A stretch of DNA of 64,000 bases from Serilophus lunatus (GCA_013399895.1 VXBA01001642.1:484619-548618); one strand, 5' to 3'; shown: positions 40,405 through 54,329, counted from the stretch's first letter. Numbers and translations are program-made. The notes: generated from the letters alone by a model not told the origin.

Positions 40405-40620
40405 AAAGTATAACTCTGCCTCTCGTGATGTCTCCCCGGGTGGCACGAAGCAGCAACAGCCAAGCCATTCCTGAGAGGCCTTCGGCTGAGGAGACATCTT
40501 TGGGGGAGTCTGCTGCTCAGGTCCCATCACAGAAGGAAAGGACAAGTCAAGGACAGGGAGGAAAGAAGAGGAAATCAAAGGAGATATTGGGGCACCTTCT
40601 TCAGCGTCCTCTTTCCTTCA
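40405..40620. other. GC-richer patch with 104-codon plus-strand frame
   Basis: The patch includes TCTCCCCGGGTGGCACG and a purine-rich block. The plus-strand frame 40359-40673 crosses it and is Ser/Gln/Lys-rich without a domain I recognise. It is antisense to GNAL. It may be an intronic regulatory patch or an old retroposon scar; I do not call it a gene. Confidence 0.2.
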
Positions 40621-42339
40621 CTTTGGCCATTCCAGAACAAATTGATGCAAATCATTTGTATTATATCCCTTGAACATTCTCTGCTTGTGAAGTGAAGAGT
40701 CACAAGTTTAAGGTACAGAAGCTCTAACATGCACCAAAGCTGTAGCTTGAAAATGTCTACATTTCAAAAAGTAGTCTTTAAAATGGTCCTAATGATTCTA
40801 TTCCGAGTTTTACTCCGTTTGTTCTTAACATATTTTTGACACTGATTCATGTAAATGAGAAAACAAACTAGTTATTCTTACTTATTGTTAATTTTCAGTT
40901 CTAGTAGGCTTCAGAGGTTAATTCTAAGCTGGCTAGCTTTCAACCAACTTTCTTGGAAACTTATTCTGATATTAAAAAATTAACATGATAACAAAACCTC
41001 TTTAAATTGAAGCTTTAGTTTTGAGTTAAATGCAAATTCTTCTTTTTTAATTTTTTTGGTAGTTAATTTGAAAAATAAAGTTAACATTATTAGCTCCTAT
41101 TTATATATCATCATCATCATTTATATATCATTGTACTAGTTTTTAACACATTTTCGTATATTTACATTTCAGATAACCTGTGTTCAGACATAGATGGAGG
41201 GTGATTTTTATTCTAAAGAGGCTTGATTTTTTTTTTAACAAGCCTGGTGACAAACATGCTCATGCCAATATTTTACTTCACATAATAAAAAAGGGAACTT
41301 CCTTTCCATGTGTCTCTTTACATGCTCAGGAAACATCACTGGGACTTTTTCCTTGTGATAACAGAGCATTCAGATTGTGGAGAACTGAACATGGAAACTA
41401 AGGTAAAGGATGGCACTAGCACAATTTAAAGCAACTTACAAATATTGCCAGATGCAGAGAAACCTTCGGCTTGCCTCCATACAGTACTTGTTATTCAAGT
41501 ATTCAGCTAAGATAGTGTCAGTATTTTTGCAAAGATGGATATATATTCTCTTTCCATTTTTTTTGTTACATAAATCCAGGTTGAAATGCAAAGGAGGCTT
41601 TATTTCTTCCTCTTTTTTCACCCATGAGAAAAGAGATGAAATCATTTAATGCTTGAGCTCATACAGACGCATATACTAGAGGTTGTATTTAACATTTTTA
41701 GCAGGAGTTGAAAAGTTCAACTGAAAAGCTTCACTGGACTTTATGAAGACAAAACATTAGATTGTATCGTACGTGCTCCTGATTAATCTACTAAACAACA
41801 CAACTTAGCTTAGCTAAATTCTGAGTTGACCCTCGGGCTTTTTAAACGTATACATTAGATACAAGTGTGTCTCTTTGACAGCACCTAAGAGGTCGTGAAA
41901 CTTCAGGAGCTTCACTGCTGAGTATGTGTAAAATGGCTTTACTCTTTCAGTAACATCTATTCACAGCAGTTTCCCCTCTGGACAGACATAGGCTCTTTCA
42001 TGTTACCAGACAACTGCTTTTACAAGGACAGGCTGGTAGAGATGAGTTGATGATTCTCTTTTTGTAGCAGCCCCTCCCAGCTCTTACAAAGAAAACCAGA
42101 AAGAAAACAAGCACACTTTCTTGGGAAGAATGGCAACGTGCTCTCTCACACTTGCTAGGTGCAACTGGAAAAAAATTAAGCAAGGATTAATAAGGGAATC
42201 TCACTGGCATATAAGGCAAAATTTTCACCTGAACAACAGCTATGATTCATTTGTTCTTTTAGCTAATCTATTTAAAAATGAATCAGCATAGTGCCGATAT
42301 GGGATATACTGGAAAGGAATCTCTTCTGGAAATGAATTC

Positions 42340-42480
42340 TTAAACCTTAAGACAGCTTCTGCAGGGTTGCACCAGAGGTCTTTCTAGCCCACTACCCTTT
42401 TTCCAACAATGGATGCCCAAGGCAAGGTCAAGACAAGGATGCCTGACACCGCTTCTTCCAAAACACTTTTCCAGGACTTC
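42340..42480 (-). repeat. Old L3-like CR1 LINE fragment, 3' end
   Basis: Read on the minus strand it has GGCATCCATTGTTGGAAAAA, GGGTAGTGGGCTAGAAAGAC and CTCTGGTGCAACCCTGCAG. This follows the 3' end of L3/CR1-Y-type elements (GCCATTGTTGGAAGACAGG, ATACTGGGCTAGATGGACC, TTTGGTCTGACCCAGTATGG). Diverged; ends approximate. Confidence 0.7.
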
Positions 42481-45400
42481 TCAAGAACCTAAGCCAGACA
42501 GGGTTCCTGTATACTCAACTGACTTCTGTTTTGTGAACTCTGAGCTCAGCCCTTCTCCTCCAGCAGCTTTGTGAATTTTCTAAAATAGCTTTAGTTCTAC
42601 ATACTATCACTGACACAGCATGCACTGTAACAATGCTCCATTTTTACTTCACATCCACAGGAACACCATTATTACACCGGCTGATCCAATACTAAGGGAA
42701 TTTATAAACAGAATTTAAACATATATACCTACTGGTACAATCCCCTGCCACGTCTTTAGCGGCAAAATGACCAATCATGGGATTTCACCATACCTTCGTA
42801 TTTTCAGTAAAAATAATAGAGTAATAGAGCGGAAATGGCTTGCAGTTACGCAACAGAGACAAAAGAAAAGAGTTCTTGTGACACAAGACTCAAACAGCTA
42901 TGTAAGTCTTTTGTATACTCAAGTTCATGTGAGTCGATTGCTTTTGAAAGACATCAGACTAAGCCTTAAAGCTCCAGTCCACAAAGTTTAGAAATAACTG
43001 CAGTGAATATAGCTGTGTTTACTTATCCAAAAGGGCAAAAGGGTGATCAAGACAGACCTGTTCTTATACCACCTAACCACTGCAAGAAATGCCAGCCTTC
43101 ACATCAGAAGAAGCAAACCCGATACATTGGGTTTCTTCTGACACACACATTCCCAGTGGCTTTTGGTTTGACTGCAATCTGACCGTAGATACAGAGGTGA
43201 AGGTAGCAAGCCTGCTTGTTGAGATAGCCATCACCTTCCCATCACATTTTATTGCTTGCTCCCACCTCTGCTTTCTTCTCCCCATTTTGTGCCACTCACC
43301 CTCAGTTAAAACCACAGAAATGACCCACACTAAAAATAATCTCTCCCTCTACCTCATTTGGTCAGGCCAAACAAACAGCTTTACCAGTACACAGCTGAGG
43401 GCAGGCATAAAAATGGGAAAGCGGAGCGGATAGTGATGGGGGAGGGTTGGAGGAAAGAGGACGATGGCTTAGCCCGGCAGCATTGCTGGAACATGAAACT
43501 AAACAGTAAGCAAGCATTCCTTAGCATGCACTCTCAGAGCAGCAACATGATTCAAAGACTGATGACTTGCTTAAAATATAAAACCTGGAGAGAAAAATAA
43601 TTGATGTAGAGGCAAAAAGGTTATCACATGAGCATAAGCATCTCAAAAAAGAAAATGAATTCCAAAGTCACTTGGCCAGTGATATGCCCTCCAGTTTTGA
43701 AACATCAGGTCCCAGCAAGAACCCACCCTTTTCCATACTGGAAAAACCTGCCCAGAAAGAGTATCCACTGACACAACTCAGCTACTCCTTAAGTACAGCA
43801 AACAAAGAGTGCTCAGAGCAAACTGTTCTTCCTTGCTAGAAGCAAATGCCTGGAATTCTCCCCCAAAATCAGGCTAACTCTGAGAGTCAGGATTTTCCTC
43901 TTACTATATCCTCACATTCCATAAAACAGACCTTCATAAACTGATTAACAAACATTTTATTTTAAATTTCCAATGCAAAGCAATATGTTTTTTACAAAAA
44001 AAAACCCCAAACCATCTGATTATGTTATTTGCAAGGATGCTTTGTTGTTTGTATTTCAGCAAGGAAAAAAGGAAAAGAAAACGAAACTTTGATTTGCTGC
44101 ATATTTTTTATCTCTGTATTTCCCAAGGACTGAAACCTCCAAAATCTAGGTATGTTCACATGTACCACGTAAGCATGGATCAGGAATGGTATTAGCATGA
44201 CATTTGGCTGTACTTGTAATATAATAGGCACCTCACTCATAACGACTACTGAACCAAAAAAAAAAAGATATGCCTTTTAACGTGATAATCCTTTAAGTCA
44301 ACAATATTGCAAGATGCCTGTCAGCATTTTTCCCCTTAAATCCACTCCATTAGGAAAGTAGGAACTACCACTAAGAGGAATATGAAAAGGGAGTTGTTTC
44401 TCCTTTTCTACAAAATTTGCCATCACAAGCAAGAGAACTAATGAAATCTGATTTCTTATGATTTGTGTCTGTCATTCTTTAAACCCCTCACTAGCAAAAC
44501 CAGCAGCTTGTCTTAGCTCTCCTCTCGCTCTTATGAAGACAAATCGACAACACCCATCTCCTAAAAGCCTGCAGCCTACCAAGGGTGGCACTTGCCACAG
44601 GAGTCACATATGTCCTTCTTTGCTTCAGTACTTGGGGGCTGTCACCATCCCTTCAAAGCTACTCACCTGCCACCCTTCACCTGCAGAACTTTCTCCCAAC
44701 TTTTTGATGCCAAGACTTGAAATAAACTTATTCTCCAAACTCTAATCTCATTTCCACATACTCGAGGGGCTATGGCTCACAGCCTCTGAACTGGATTTTT
44801 CACCCCACTGCTATCCACCAGATGTCCTAGTTCTGACCAGATTGGAACCTAGTACAGAAGTAGGAAAAAATCTTACACTCAAACACATACATGCAAACCA
44901 GTGCACACATGTACGAAAACAAAAACTCCTGCTTGCTGCTTTTAACTGAAAATATCTGAAGGCATGCTCTTTGTTTCTTGGAGCCTTGAGAGATAATAGT
45001 CCTGACCACATTACCTCCCCCAGCCTTTTTTTTCTGGTCTTAGGGAAGAAAATGTTAGGCCCTGTCCAATTAGGAGATGTGCATAACTTTCCACGAGAAG
45101 AACTGAACATTCAGTATTGATTTAAAGTAATCAACATGTGGAAATACATGATAGTTTTGCATATACTATATATTTTTTACATTGTCTGATAGCACCCTGG
45201 AAGAACATGCACTATTTAAGAGAAATTACCACTGTCTGTTTACACAACATGGCCATGACAAATCAGGTAGATAACTAATGAAGTCTCTAGATTAATTCAA
45301 AACACGATTATAGAAGTTTAGTTTTGGAAAAGAAGTCCCAGGAACTTTCAAGCAACATGCCCATAGGACCTCTGTGAACTGAAAGAAGAGTGGCAAATGC

Positions 45401-45649
45401 CAAACACCAACTGACACGACCCTGTAGCTTCCAATTTTTCCAGATTTTCAGAAGTTTTAAACTTCTTGAGCATGAGGTAGTTCATGGCACTGAAAATACA
45501 GCTTTACACGCCTGAAACTGGGCAGTCTTATTTCAGTGTATTTGTGAGATTGTGATCATTAAATTCACCCTTGTAGAACATCCTCAACATGTGGACTACT
45601 GTACATCACAGAAGAGGAATTTTCTCCTCTCCCCAACTTCATTTCTTCC

Positions 45650-46060
45650 CTCTGAAAAGGCAGGCACAAGAATATGTAATTATAGCTTTTTAAATACTAA
45701 AAATTGTATTTGGCTCCCTTTCCCCTTTAACTTGGACTGTTCTCTTTCCAAGAGTAAACATATCCAGTTTTCTTTGTCTCCTTTTACTCTTGATGGTCTC
45801 CTCTGGACTCCATTTGTGTATTTCTTTTTGAGTTCAGTTCCCAAAATTAGACACAATACTCCAGCTGAGGACTCACCATTGCTAAAAAGAACGGCATAAT
45901 TACTTCATTTTTTTTGTACAACAGCCCTGTTAATGCATCCCAGAATGAGTTAACTCATTGTCTGTGGTCCATTACTATAACAAAGAATTTTTCCTGCACT
46001 ACAAGCAGTTTTTTTGCATCCTGTATCCTCTTGTATTCCCTTCCCTAGGGAGTTTCTGTT
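45650..46060 (-). repeat. Diverged CR1 LINE fragment, internal ORF2 region
   Basis: In plus-strand order, blocks such as ATGGTCTCCTCTGGACTCC, CAATACTCCAGCTGAGGACT and CACCATTGC...GGCATAATTACTTC, then TTAATGCATCCCAGAATG, match the reverse complement of CR1 ORF2 (CCTCCTCTGGACCCGC, GCACTCCAGGTGGGGTCTCACC, GGCAGAATCACCTCCC, TTGATGCAGCCCAGGATACG). The coding frame is destroyed. Confidence 0.82.
46042..46051. promoter_or_regulatory. Candidate EBF (Olf-1) site
   Basis: TCCCTAGGGA is a perfect match to the palindromic EBF core TCCCNNGGGA. EBF factors drive olfactory neuron genes, and GNAL is one of their known targets. One such match is expected by chance in about 65 kb, and this one lies at the edge of a CR1 fragment in the intron, so the support is weak. 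Confidence 0.2.
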
Positions 46061-47214
46061 TATTCCTGAGAGGCTGCCAGAAGGGGATGACTGGTTGGCC
46101 TTTGGAGACAACCAAATTTGACAGACTTAAAGGTACAGATTTAGTATTACCTCAAGCAAGATCCTATAGCAGCTAGTTCTTAATTCCTTGCACTGCTAAA
46201 AATGCCTGAAGAGTAAAACAGAACTGAGCTATTTTCTTTGAAATGCACTAATCACAAGTGATAGAGAAAATATGAACGGAGGTAGAGGTTTAAAAATGAA
46301 AAAAAATAATCAAGAAAGTATTTTAACAGTAAAAAGATGTCTTTCTCTAGTTGCCACTCCTTACTATTTTTGCTCCCTTAATCACAATCTACAATGCTTT
46401 TTTCCCACAAACCACAAGTGCTGAATCATGTAGGACCTAAACTGACATAAAAATAACAAAATTCTGCTACATGCAGTGTTTCCCCAAGGGAGATCAGAAA
46501 GTTCAGACCATTTTCTCTTTGTGACACACAGCATTAGGAACTGTGAAGGAAAAAAAGTGGCATTTTGGTATTTTTATACACATTTTTTTTTCTCTAATGA
46601 GAAGGGTTCCAAACAATGGTCTTCTTTTCTGCTAAATCAGGCAAACTGTAATGAATGATTAAGGAACTATGAGCAGATTTTAAAGCACAAATGTCTTTTG
46701 TGGTACTGTAAACATTGCCTCTCCAAAATAAGGGCGAAAACCAATTTATTTTCCATTTTAAGAACAAAAATAAAGTGTGTTCTTCTGCACAGAAGAAAAT
46801 ATTAGTCATGGTAGATAATTTTAAAAATGCTTCCTCATAAGTCATACATGGCAGCATAGAAAGTGAGAAGACATGTCATCACACATGGAAGAACAACAAA
46901 TTGGATTCAATGGATTTTTTCAACACATGAGTCAAAATGTAGGACAGATCTGAAAACACTAGAGAAGAATATGGATGATTATCATTAAGTCTACCCTTTG
47001 GGCTCTGCTAGTGTAGGTACAGAAACCTTCATGTATATTCCTTTCACCTGCAACTGTGTTCAAATTCTCTTGAAATTACAAAATAATCTACTCTAATTCT
47101 ATAAAGATACCAACTCAATGTCAATAAACCCCAAAACCATACAACAACAAAACCTCACAATAAAAAGACTAGATAACGAGAAACAAAATGTTGATACCTT
47201 AAATACCATTTGTA

Positions 47215-47800
47215 GTTCTGGTTTCTCACCGCTGACAGGGTCTTGTTAAACTAGAAGATATATGGGAGGGCAACAAGAATGAGCAAAGTCACGGAATGAA
47301 CCCTGTGAGAGAACCAGCTAAGCAGACTCTTCAGTGGAACAACAAATGTCTGAAGGGATACATCATGCAACGAGGAGGGCAATGTAAAAAAAGATAAAAT
47401 AGTTTTAATAGAGAAACTAGGGAATGTCAGTGGGCAGCAGGCTTGGAGGGAAAATCCAACAAACTAAACCAAACATAAACCTCCAAATCAATCAAGTGGC
47501 AGTTCCTCATACAATACATACTTAAACTGCAGAACTCACTGCCGTAAATGAAAGCTCACACAAGTTGTGTGTGTGTGAAATTCTGGTCAAAAATTATTAA
47601 ATACAGAAATACCCCTCCCAGTCAAACAATACCTCAGCCATAAAACTGTTGAGACTAGGACAATCAGTGTGGGGAACAAACTATATGTTTGTCCCCTTCT
47701 TAAACTCCTTTCTGTTTCACAATCAGTCATGGTCAGAGATGATACCTGGTGCTAAATGAACTCATGATCAGAGCTGGTACAGTTTTCTTATGGTTTTATT
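47215..47800 (+). repeat. Old L3-like CR1 LINE fragment (about 0.6 kb)
   Basis: Successive landmarks agree with an L3/CR1-Y-type element: GGGAGGGCAACAAGAATGAG near 47267; a CACTGCCGTAAATGAAAG segment near 47537, after ACTGCAGAACT; AGTGTGGGGAACAAAC near 47668; and TGGTCAGAGATGATACCTGG followed by TGATCAGAGCTGGTACAG and TTCTTATGGTTTTA at the 3' end. The reading frame is broken. This is the largest LINE fossil in the window. Confidence 0.8.
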
Positions 47801-48139
47801 GAGCTGTGCAAATCAATTTAAGGTAAATTATCTAAGACTGTGCATGAAGCCTTTCCTTCTGCACAGAAAGTTATGCTGGTGCAGCCCACTGTTCAGCAAG
47901 CCTTTTAAAGATATTATTATTAAAAAAAAACACAATATGAAAATGAATCACAGTGATTGAAAAGACCTACTGTTCACAGCTTAATAGCATCCAGAGAACT
48001 GTCACTTATCTGAAAAAGATTTTGCTTATTTCAAGTTCTGTGCCAATCTCTAACCTACACAACTTTACCCACCCCCAAGAAAATCCATAAAAGTGCTCAA
48101 CGACCTCCCAAATATAAAATTAACAGGGAAAAATGATTC

Positions 48140-48660
48140 GCTTGTTTTGTTTTTCAATTGAAAGTATTTGTGACTTTTATATTAATATCACTGCATAACC
48201 GGAAGCTCAGCTGCACGAATGCTGTGCTGGCAGTACTAGCTGTGCATTTAGGTTCATATATATGCATATGTTTAAGCCTCTGCAAGATTAGACACTAGGG
48301 AATATAGCTGCTTAGGATGACTTCTGTATTTATGGAATATTATAATTCTTGCCAGGCTTTCATTCATCAGTGAGAAGCAGCAAAATCTGCTCTGTAGAAC
48401 TGAAGGCCAAGGAAAAAATTTAATCCCTTATTTCTTCAAAATCCAATTAAAATCTTCTGCAGTTTGAATGGCTGCCTTTCAGAAATGCCAAGAGCCATCT
48501 TCCTCTACTGACTTTTTAGTCCATACAATTGTTTTTTAATTAGGATTTCTCATTTATGCATTCTCTGACTAATTACTTTTGGTCCATAATGTATGCTCTG
48601 CTGCTGGTTAGCATGTTAAGTTTACTGCTATTAAAATCTAGGGAGAAATTTAGCGGATAA
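48140..48660. other. Possible conserved noncoding element
   Basis: This stretch has balanced complexity without repeats, and is dense in homeodomain-type TAAT cores and octamer-like TTATGCAT words around 48420-48640. The look is that of developmental noncoding elements, but conservation cannot be assessed from one sequence. Confidence 0.15.
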
Positions 48661-51600
48661 CAACAGTGACTAAAAAAGCTAATTCTAGCAGTGGAAAAAG
48701 AGAAGTTCTACTCTACAGTTAAAAAGTCTGTTATCCCAAATAAGCAAGTCTTCTCTTTCCAGAAGGAACAGGCAACACTGACATCCTGAGAGAAAAAGAG
48801 AAGCTAGAGAACACCTGCCTGCCAGAAGGAATATTCTCACTCAAATGTTTAAAGCTACAAATTTCGCCACGAAAACTCACTCTTGTGTGGTACCTGCTGG
48901 AAATCTGATAATTAATGACACGGTTTCAGTAGCAAGTGGTGATACCTGACCTCCTCCTCTAGTCAGTGACAACACAGAAGTGACTGTATAATCGTTGCAT
49001 AGTTTTTTCATTCACACTTCTTCTGCACTTTTTTTCCTTCGCCAGGAGTTTAGAACTCCTCAAGGCACACAGCCTGCACCAAAGGCACTCTAGAGCTGAC
49101 TGGCAACAAGATCCAGCTACTAATTGTGGTCAGCTGTAGGTCTGAAGGCAAGGGGCACTTTGTTATTTGCACAGAGGGTAGTGAGGACACACTTTCCCCT
49201 ATTTTAGTTAACCATTCTTTGCCTTTTCTTGTTTTCCTACCTGACAGTTCTTAAATTTGATATTATTTAGCTCCTATGAAAGAAAGTATGTGGGTGTATG
49301 TTAAGAAAAGAATGATCTGCACAGATCTGTCACTTAACATCCTATGGAAGTGAGGGTGGACGTGATCAAAAAGTGTTCACCAAATTAAGAGAGATAAGAG
49401 GGCTTGCATATCTTTAGCCTATTTTATCTCGCTAAACAATTTCACAGTTCAAAACAGTGGGATAATTATTTGCATTAAAATATGCTTAAGTCCTACTGAC
49501 AGCACTAAGAAAATTCAAATGGAATGAATTGGCAGAAGTGTCAGAACACGTTTACTTTTAAAAGATTTAAAAGGCCAAGTTCATATCCAGTGTCGACATA
49601 ACAGTAAAAATTCCAATATTCTTCTTGCCTAAGGAGGATAAATATCCTTTCAAAACATCCAACATAGGTTTTTAAAACAAATACTAGTAGATTAATTACA
49701 AGAGTACACTTTAAACCAACCAAAATTAATCTACTGATTTAAAGCAAGAAACCATAATCTGCATGCTTCAAGTGATAGCTGGCATGCTTACAACCAGAGG
49801 TAGTTCTGTTCCAAGAAATTACTGCAAGAGTTTCCAAAGTAAAAGGCAACATAAACTTGAAACTGTTTTACAAATTACATTCTTCTGAAACTTGAAGGTC
49901 CTAAAACTTAAGCTGAATCTCTTTAACTACAGAAAAACAAATTATATGACACAGGTGACAGAACAAAACCATAAACATTTTATGGAAACTTCTAGCAGTT
50001 AACTGCAAATGTGCATTGTTCTTGCCTTTTATCTGCTTTAGAGTCTTCTTTACATTTACTGTAAAGAGCTTCTCTAATACTCAGGGGAAAAAATCGTTCA
50101 TAGTACTTTTTGGTTTTCAAACTTTTTACTTTATTGTAGGCAAGGTAAGCTATACACAGAGCCTTCTGTTCACACTGTTTAGCTTGTTCTCTGTTCCTCA
50201 GCTCAGGTTGCTACCTTCTGCAAACAGAATATCCTGGCTGTTGATACAGACTGTGTTGACACTAAAGAAGATAATCTGCTGTTGACAATAAGTACAAGCA
50301 ATGGATGAAGCTATGGAGGTGAGGAAAAAAAGCACCGGTCTAAGCTGGCAATGCTCAGCACTGCTTCAGAAACGGAAGCTATGATCTCATCAGGTGCTGA
50401 AGACAGGGGATGCAGCTCTTTGCTGTTGTGCAGATGAACACTCACTTCTTTGAAACAAAATAATGACACTAATTTTATCTGAGTAGGTGATACCCTGTGT
50501 TCCACAGGTCCCCACTGGCTTCAGTGACAAGATGCATGTGACGATTTATCCCTGATCTGTGTCTTCTTGTTGTGGCCATTGAAGTAAAAAGTTATTCTCT
50601 CTGACTAGTAAACACATTACTTTTACAGAGCACTCAAAAATGGCAAAAGCAGAAAATCAACCTCCTTCCCTGGGCTCAGGTGATTAAAAGAATTATTTGA
50701 CAATAAGGAAAATCATGAAACATACTCTGCTATGTTTACCTTTTCTTTGGTTGTGATGGAAATACTGTTTTAATGTGGTTTATAAATAATGGCAATTCAT
50801 TAAAAATTTCAGTACTCTTCTAAAAACTACCACTTGGAAATATCTGAAATGTCACCCTCCCTGGACTAAAGGAACAGTATGTCTTCATTAAGAGTGCAGT
50901 TACCTTTAGTATGTGCTTAAATTTACTTTCATTTGATTAACGCATAAGGGTACACAAAGCAAATTTCTTGCAAACATTTTTAAGCGCATGTCAGATCTTA
51001 AGAAACTACACACTGCTTTGTAATTAAATCTTCTATACAGATTTCAATGCAACTCACCCTAAGTGGTAAAATCTACAAGAATTTCTTTTCTGTTTCTTCC
51101 CTAAAGAAAGTCTGTGATTCTGGCCAGGCTACTACACCTCTGTCAAGCACCAGCCTAGGGATCAGTGTTACTCCTTCAGCAGCCTTTCCCAACCTTACCA
51201 TCTGGGATGGTGAAGGACTTCTGCCACCTCCACACCACAGAATCACTTTCAGAAGACACCCCAGCAGCAGCCACAGCCGTGAAGGAAATCAAAGCAGCAG
51301 ACCCTCAAATCAACCACAGTTTAAAATAAATCAGTGTCCTTCAGAGACTTGTGGCCAGTACACAGACAATGATAGAACAGGTTTTAACCTATTAGCTTCT
51401 GCCTTTCTTAAATCCAAAATTAGAGAGTACAATGAAAAGTACCCGATGAACAAAAATATTCTAAAGCTCATAAATGATTCTCTAATACATTTTTGCTTTT
51501 GTGAGGAAAATCAGTCACTCCTACTTAAAATGATAATTCAAATTATTAGTCTTCCCGTTGCCATCAAATGAAATATCCAAATTTAGAGGTAACAATTATT

Positions 51601-54329
51601 TTTATCTTTCTAAAATTCAATAGAAGTATATAAAGTATTCAGGTAAAATTATAACAAAAAAGGGCAGAATGTGACATTCATTATTAATAATTTGCAGTAG
51701 TTGACTGGATGCTGGACCAACTGTCAAAAGTCTTCAAATTAACCTGTATCCATAGAAACAAAACTTGTAGGTAATATTACAAAATGTCAACAGTTTTTGG
51801 AGACCGTGGAAAGAACTTAAGTTTTATTTAGTTAGTAGTAATAAGTGACAGTATCTTTCTAGTTTCATAGTGAAGGTCTCTGTGGTGTGTGATGATAATA
51901 TAGACAGACTGGACGACATGGGAATACCACCTCACTATCTGGGAAATCCAATTCACAATGTAAGATAGCAAATATTTAATTTGGGGCTAATATGATGATG
52001 TAATATTTAATGTAACATTGCACTTAATTAATAAGCAGCATTGTTCATAAAACTTTAGTAAATAATTATCTTTTCAGAATGAAATTATTTTACACACTGT
52101 AAGCTCTGAAAAAAAATACACTCTAAAAAAGGCAAATGATATGTGAAAAAGGTGAACGTTTTCCATACATTTCAAAGTTGCATCTGTTCTTAAAAGTATT
52201 GAGATAGGAAGGTCTAGAAATAAACGCAGAATTTAATAGTTGTTTCTTTTAATTTTTTCTGAATACAACTTCTATTTATTAACTTCAGATAGTTCATGAT
52301 TAAGTACAGGATTTCCTATGGCTCCCAATCCCCATACCTCTACTGTTAATTGTTGGGGGCCTCAGTAGATCTCTCAGCTCTTTTCCTGGGATACAAATTT
52401 AATTATTTACTTATCATTGGTATAAACTGTTGTGGTTCAGTGAGTTTGGAACAAGGGGAGGAAGAAATACGTTGTTACACTTTTATTAAACAGAGTACTG
52501 TTCCACTACAGCAAAAACCTTATTCCACTTTATATTTGAACATAAGGAATTCTTTTGTCTAAAGCAAGCACCACCCCAGGCTCAAACCCTGTGTTCTAAG
52601 CAAGAAATCCTGAGCTTCACAGAAGAGCTGTACTTTACAGAAATCACTCCAATTTTAAGCCCCATTTTTTTTGAGTAAAGTCAGAGTATTTATAAAATAG
52701 TTCAAATAAAAGAATTAAAGAATATCATGGTCCAATTTTATAGTATTAGAATTCCAGTATATACTATAAATTTGAGAAGTTGAGAAGTTTGGGGTTTGTT
52801 GTTTTTTCTTTAATCTTTTTCCCCTTCAAATTGTCCTATACTTGTTTGCAGTATGATTGCAGTTCTAGTGTTATATTTTTGAAACTACCTGGTTAACATG
52901 ATTGATTATTTCTGAAAGCACTACTGGATTGACTGATCCAGTAAGAGCAAACTTAATGCTTACAGAGAATAAGAACAAAATAGCGTGTATAATTGAAGTG
53001 TTTTTTCAATTTCACGTATGAAATGGCTTATAGCTTCTACTTTCACATTCACTAATCAGAACATTAGGAACTCAGTTTGCCACTTTAATGAAAAGCAGAC
53101 TCGCTTATGCTACATCTGAATGCAAACAGGTATTTCATAGGCAAGGAAAGGTATTGCTGGGCATCAGCAGAATCTGCTCTTAACATGAAAAAGAGTTCAA
53201 CTTCAGTATGTGCTGTCAGTTAGTGCCCAGCACGGAAACAACTGTTACCACATCAAAAATGTCATCTGTCACTGACCCCTACTCCTTCCTAATATCCTAA
53301 TATACTTTTGAGTATCAGTTCTCTGCACAATTTTAACCTTTGTATGAAGACTAAGGAGGTGCCAGGAACTCTAATAGTGTTAAGTATTTTCAGTTGTCCT
53401 TCTCTGACAGTCTTCTTCATTAGTCTTTACGTGTTACTAATTCATGGCAGTAACAACAATGGTGGACCTACACAATTTTTTCATTACCTGGCCTTTCAGA
53501 TACTTTCTGTGTTTGTTTAAATAGGAAAACATATGTTTGTGTAAAGATGAAAAACTACCAGTGAGCACCTTAGATCACAAAAACCCTTCAATTACTTAAT
53601 AATTAGAAGTTATTTTAAAAAGTTAATATTGACTCACACCGCAGTAATTTTAAGTCTTGCTGTCACGGGTAGTTACAAAAACTTGTGTTCGTTCTACTCA
53701 AAATGGTAAACAAAGCCCTAGAGTAAAAATCTAGATAGAAAAAATGAAGTGAAACCATTTGAGTGGTGATATTCACTGTATTCTCTCTTGTTTTATGGTA
53801 TTTTCATGTAAAACATCATAGGTTTTCACACTCTGGAGAAAAGCGGAAATATTGCGAGTTACTTGAAAATCAAAAAATATAAGATGCTGCTGTTTTGCAT
53901 CTCCTTTGGGCTACAGCAAGTACATATTAAAGGGAAACTTAAACAATTTGTGGACAACTTTTGGATACTGAAGTCACAGCATTAACTTCACAACCCAACC
54001 ATATACAAACCTTACTTCTCATGCTTTCAATCTTTTATTTAAATATTTATCCAGGATAAATAGCCAAAACTACATTTCATTTGAGTAAGATTTTCAGTTG
54101 CTTCAAACACTGAGACATGCACTGTGAAAACCAGGTATCACCAGGCATCAACATGAGTTTGAATTTGAACACTAGGTCTCACAAAAATTTGAAATGCCAA
54201 ACAAAGTACATGCAACTCCAAATTCTGAGCAGAAGTATTTTTCCTTCCTTCTTTTTTTGTGTCTTTATATTATGAATACAAAGTCCCTAAACCCTGGGCG
54301 AAGTGTTTACATGCCCTCTATTAAGTGGA
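48661..54329. other. Intron 4 stretch with no recognised repeat or gene
   Basis: AT-rich intronic sequence; the only notable item is the open frame at 51.0-51.6 kb. Confidence 0.7.
51047..51571 (+). other. Unexplained 174-codon open frame
   Basis: A plus-strand frame antisense to GNAL. Its N-terminal two thirds are Ser/Pro-rich and the rest is Asn/Lys-rich. No domain, signal peptide or family is recognised and there is no visible promoter. Chance or an eroded insertion is more likely than a gene. Confidence 0.12.

Noticed and set aside
41098..41132. Direct repeat TTTATATATCAT around CAT units
   Set aside because: Simple AT/CAT slippage, not an element.
43105..43140. Imperfect hairpin CAGAAGAA...TTCTTCTG
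   Set aside because: The stem is interrupted by unpaired bases and has no supporting context.
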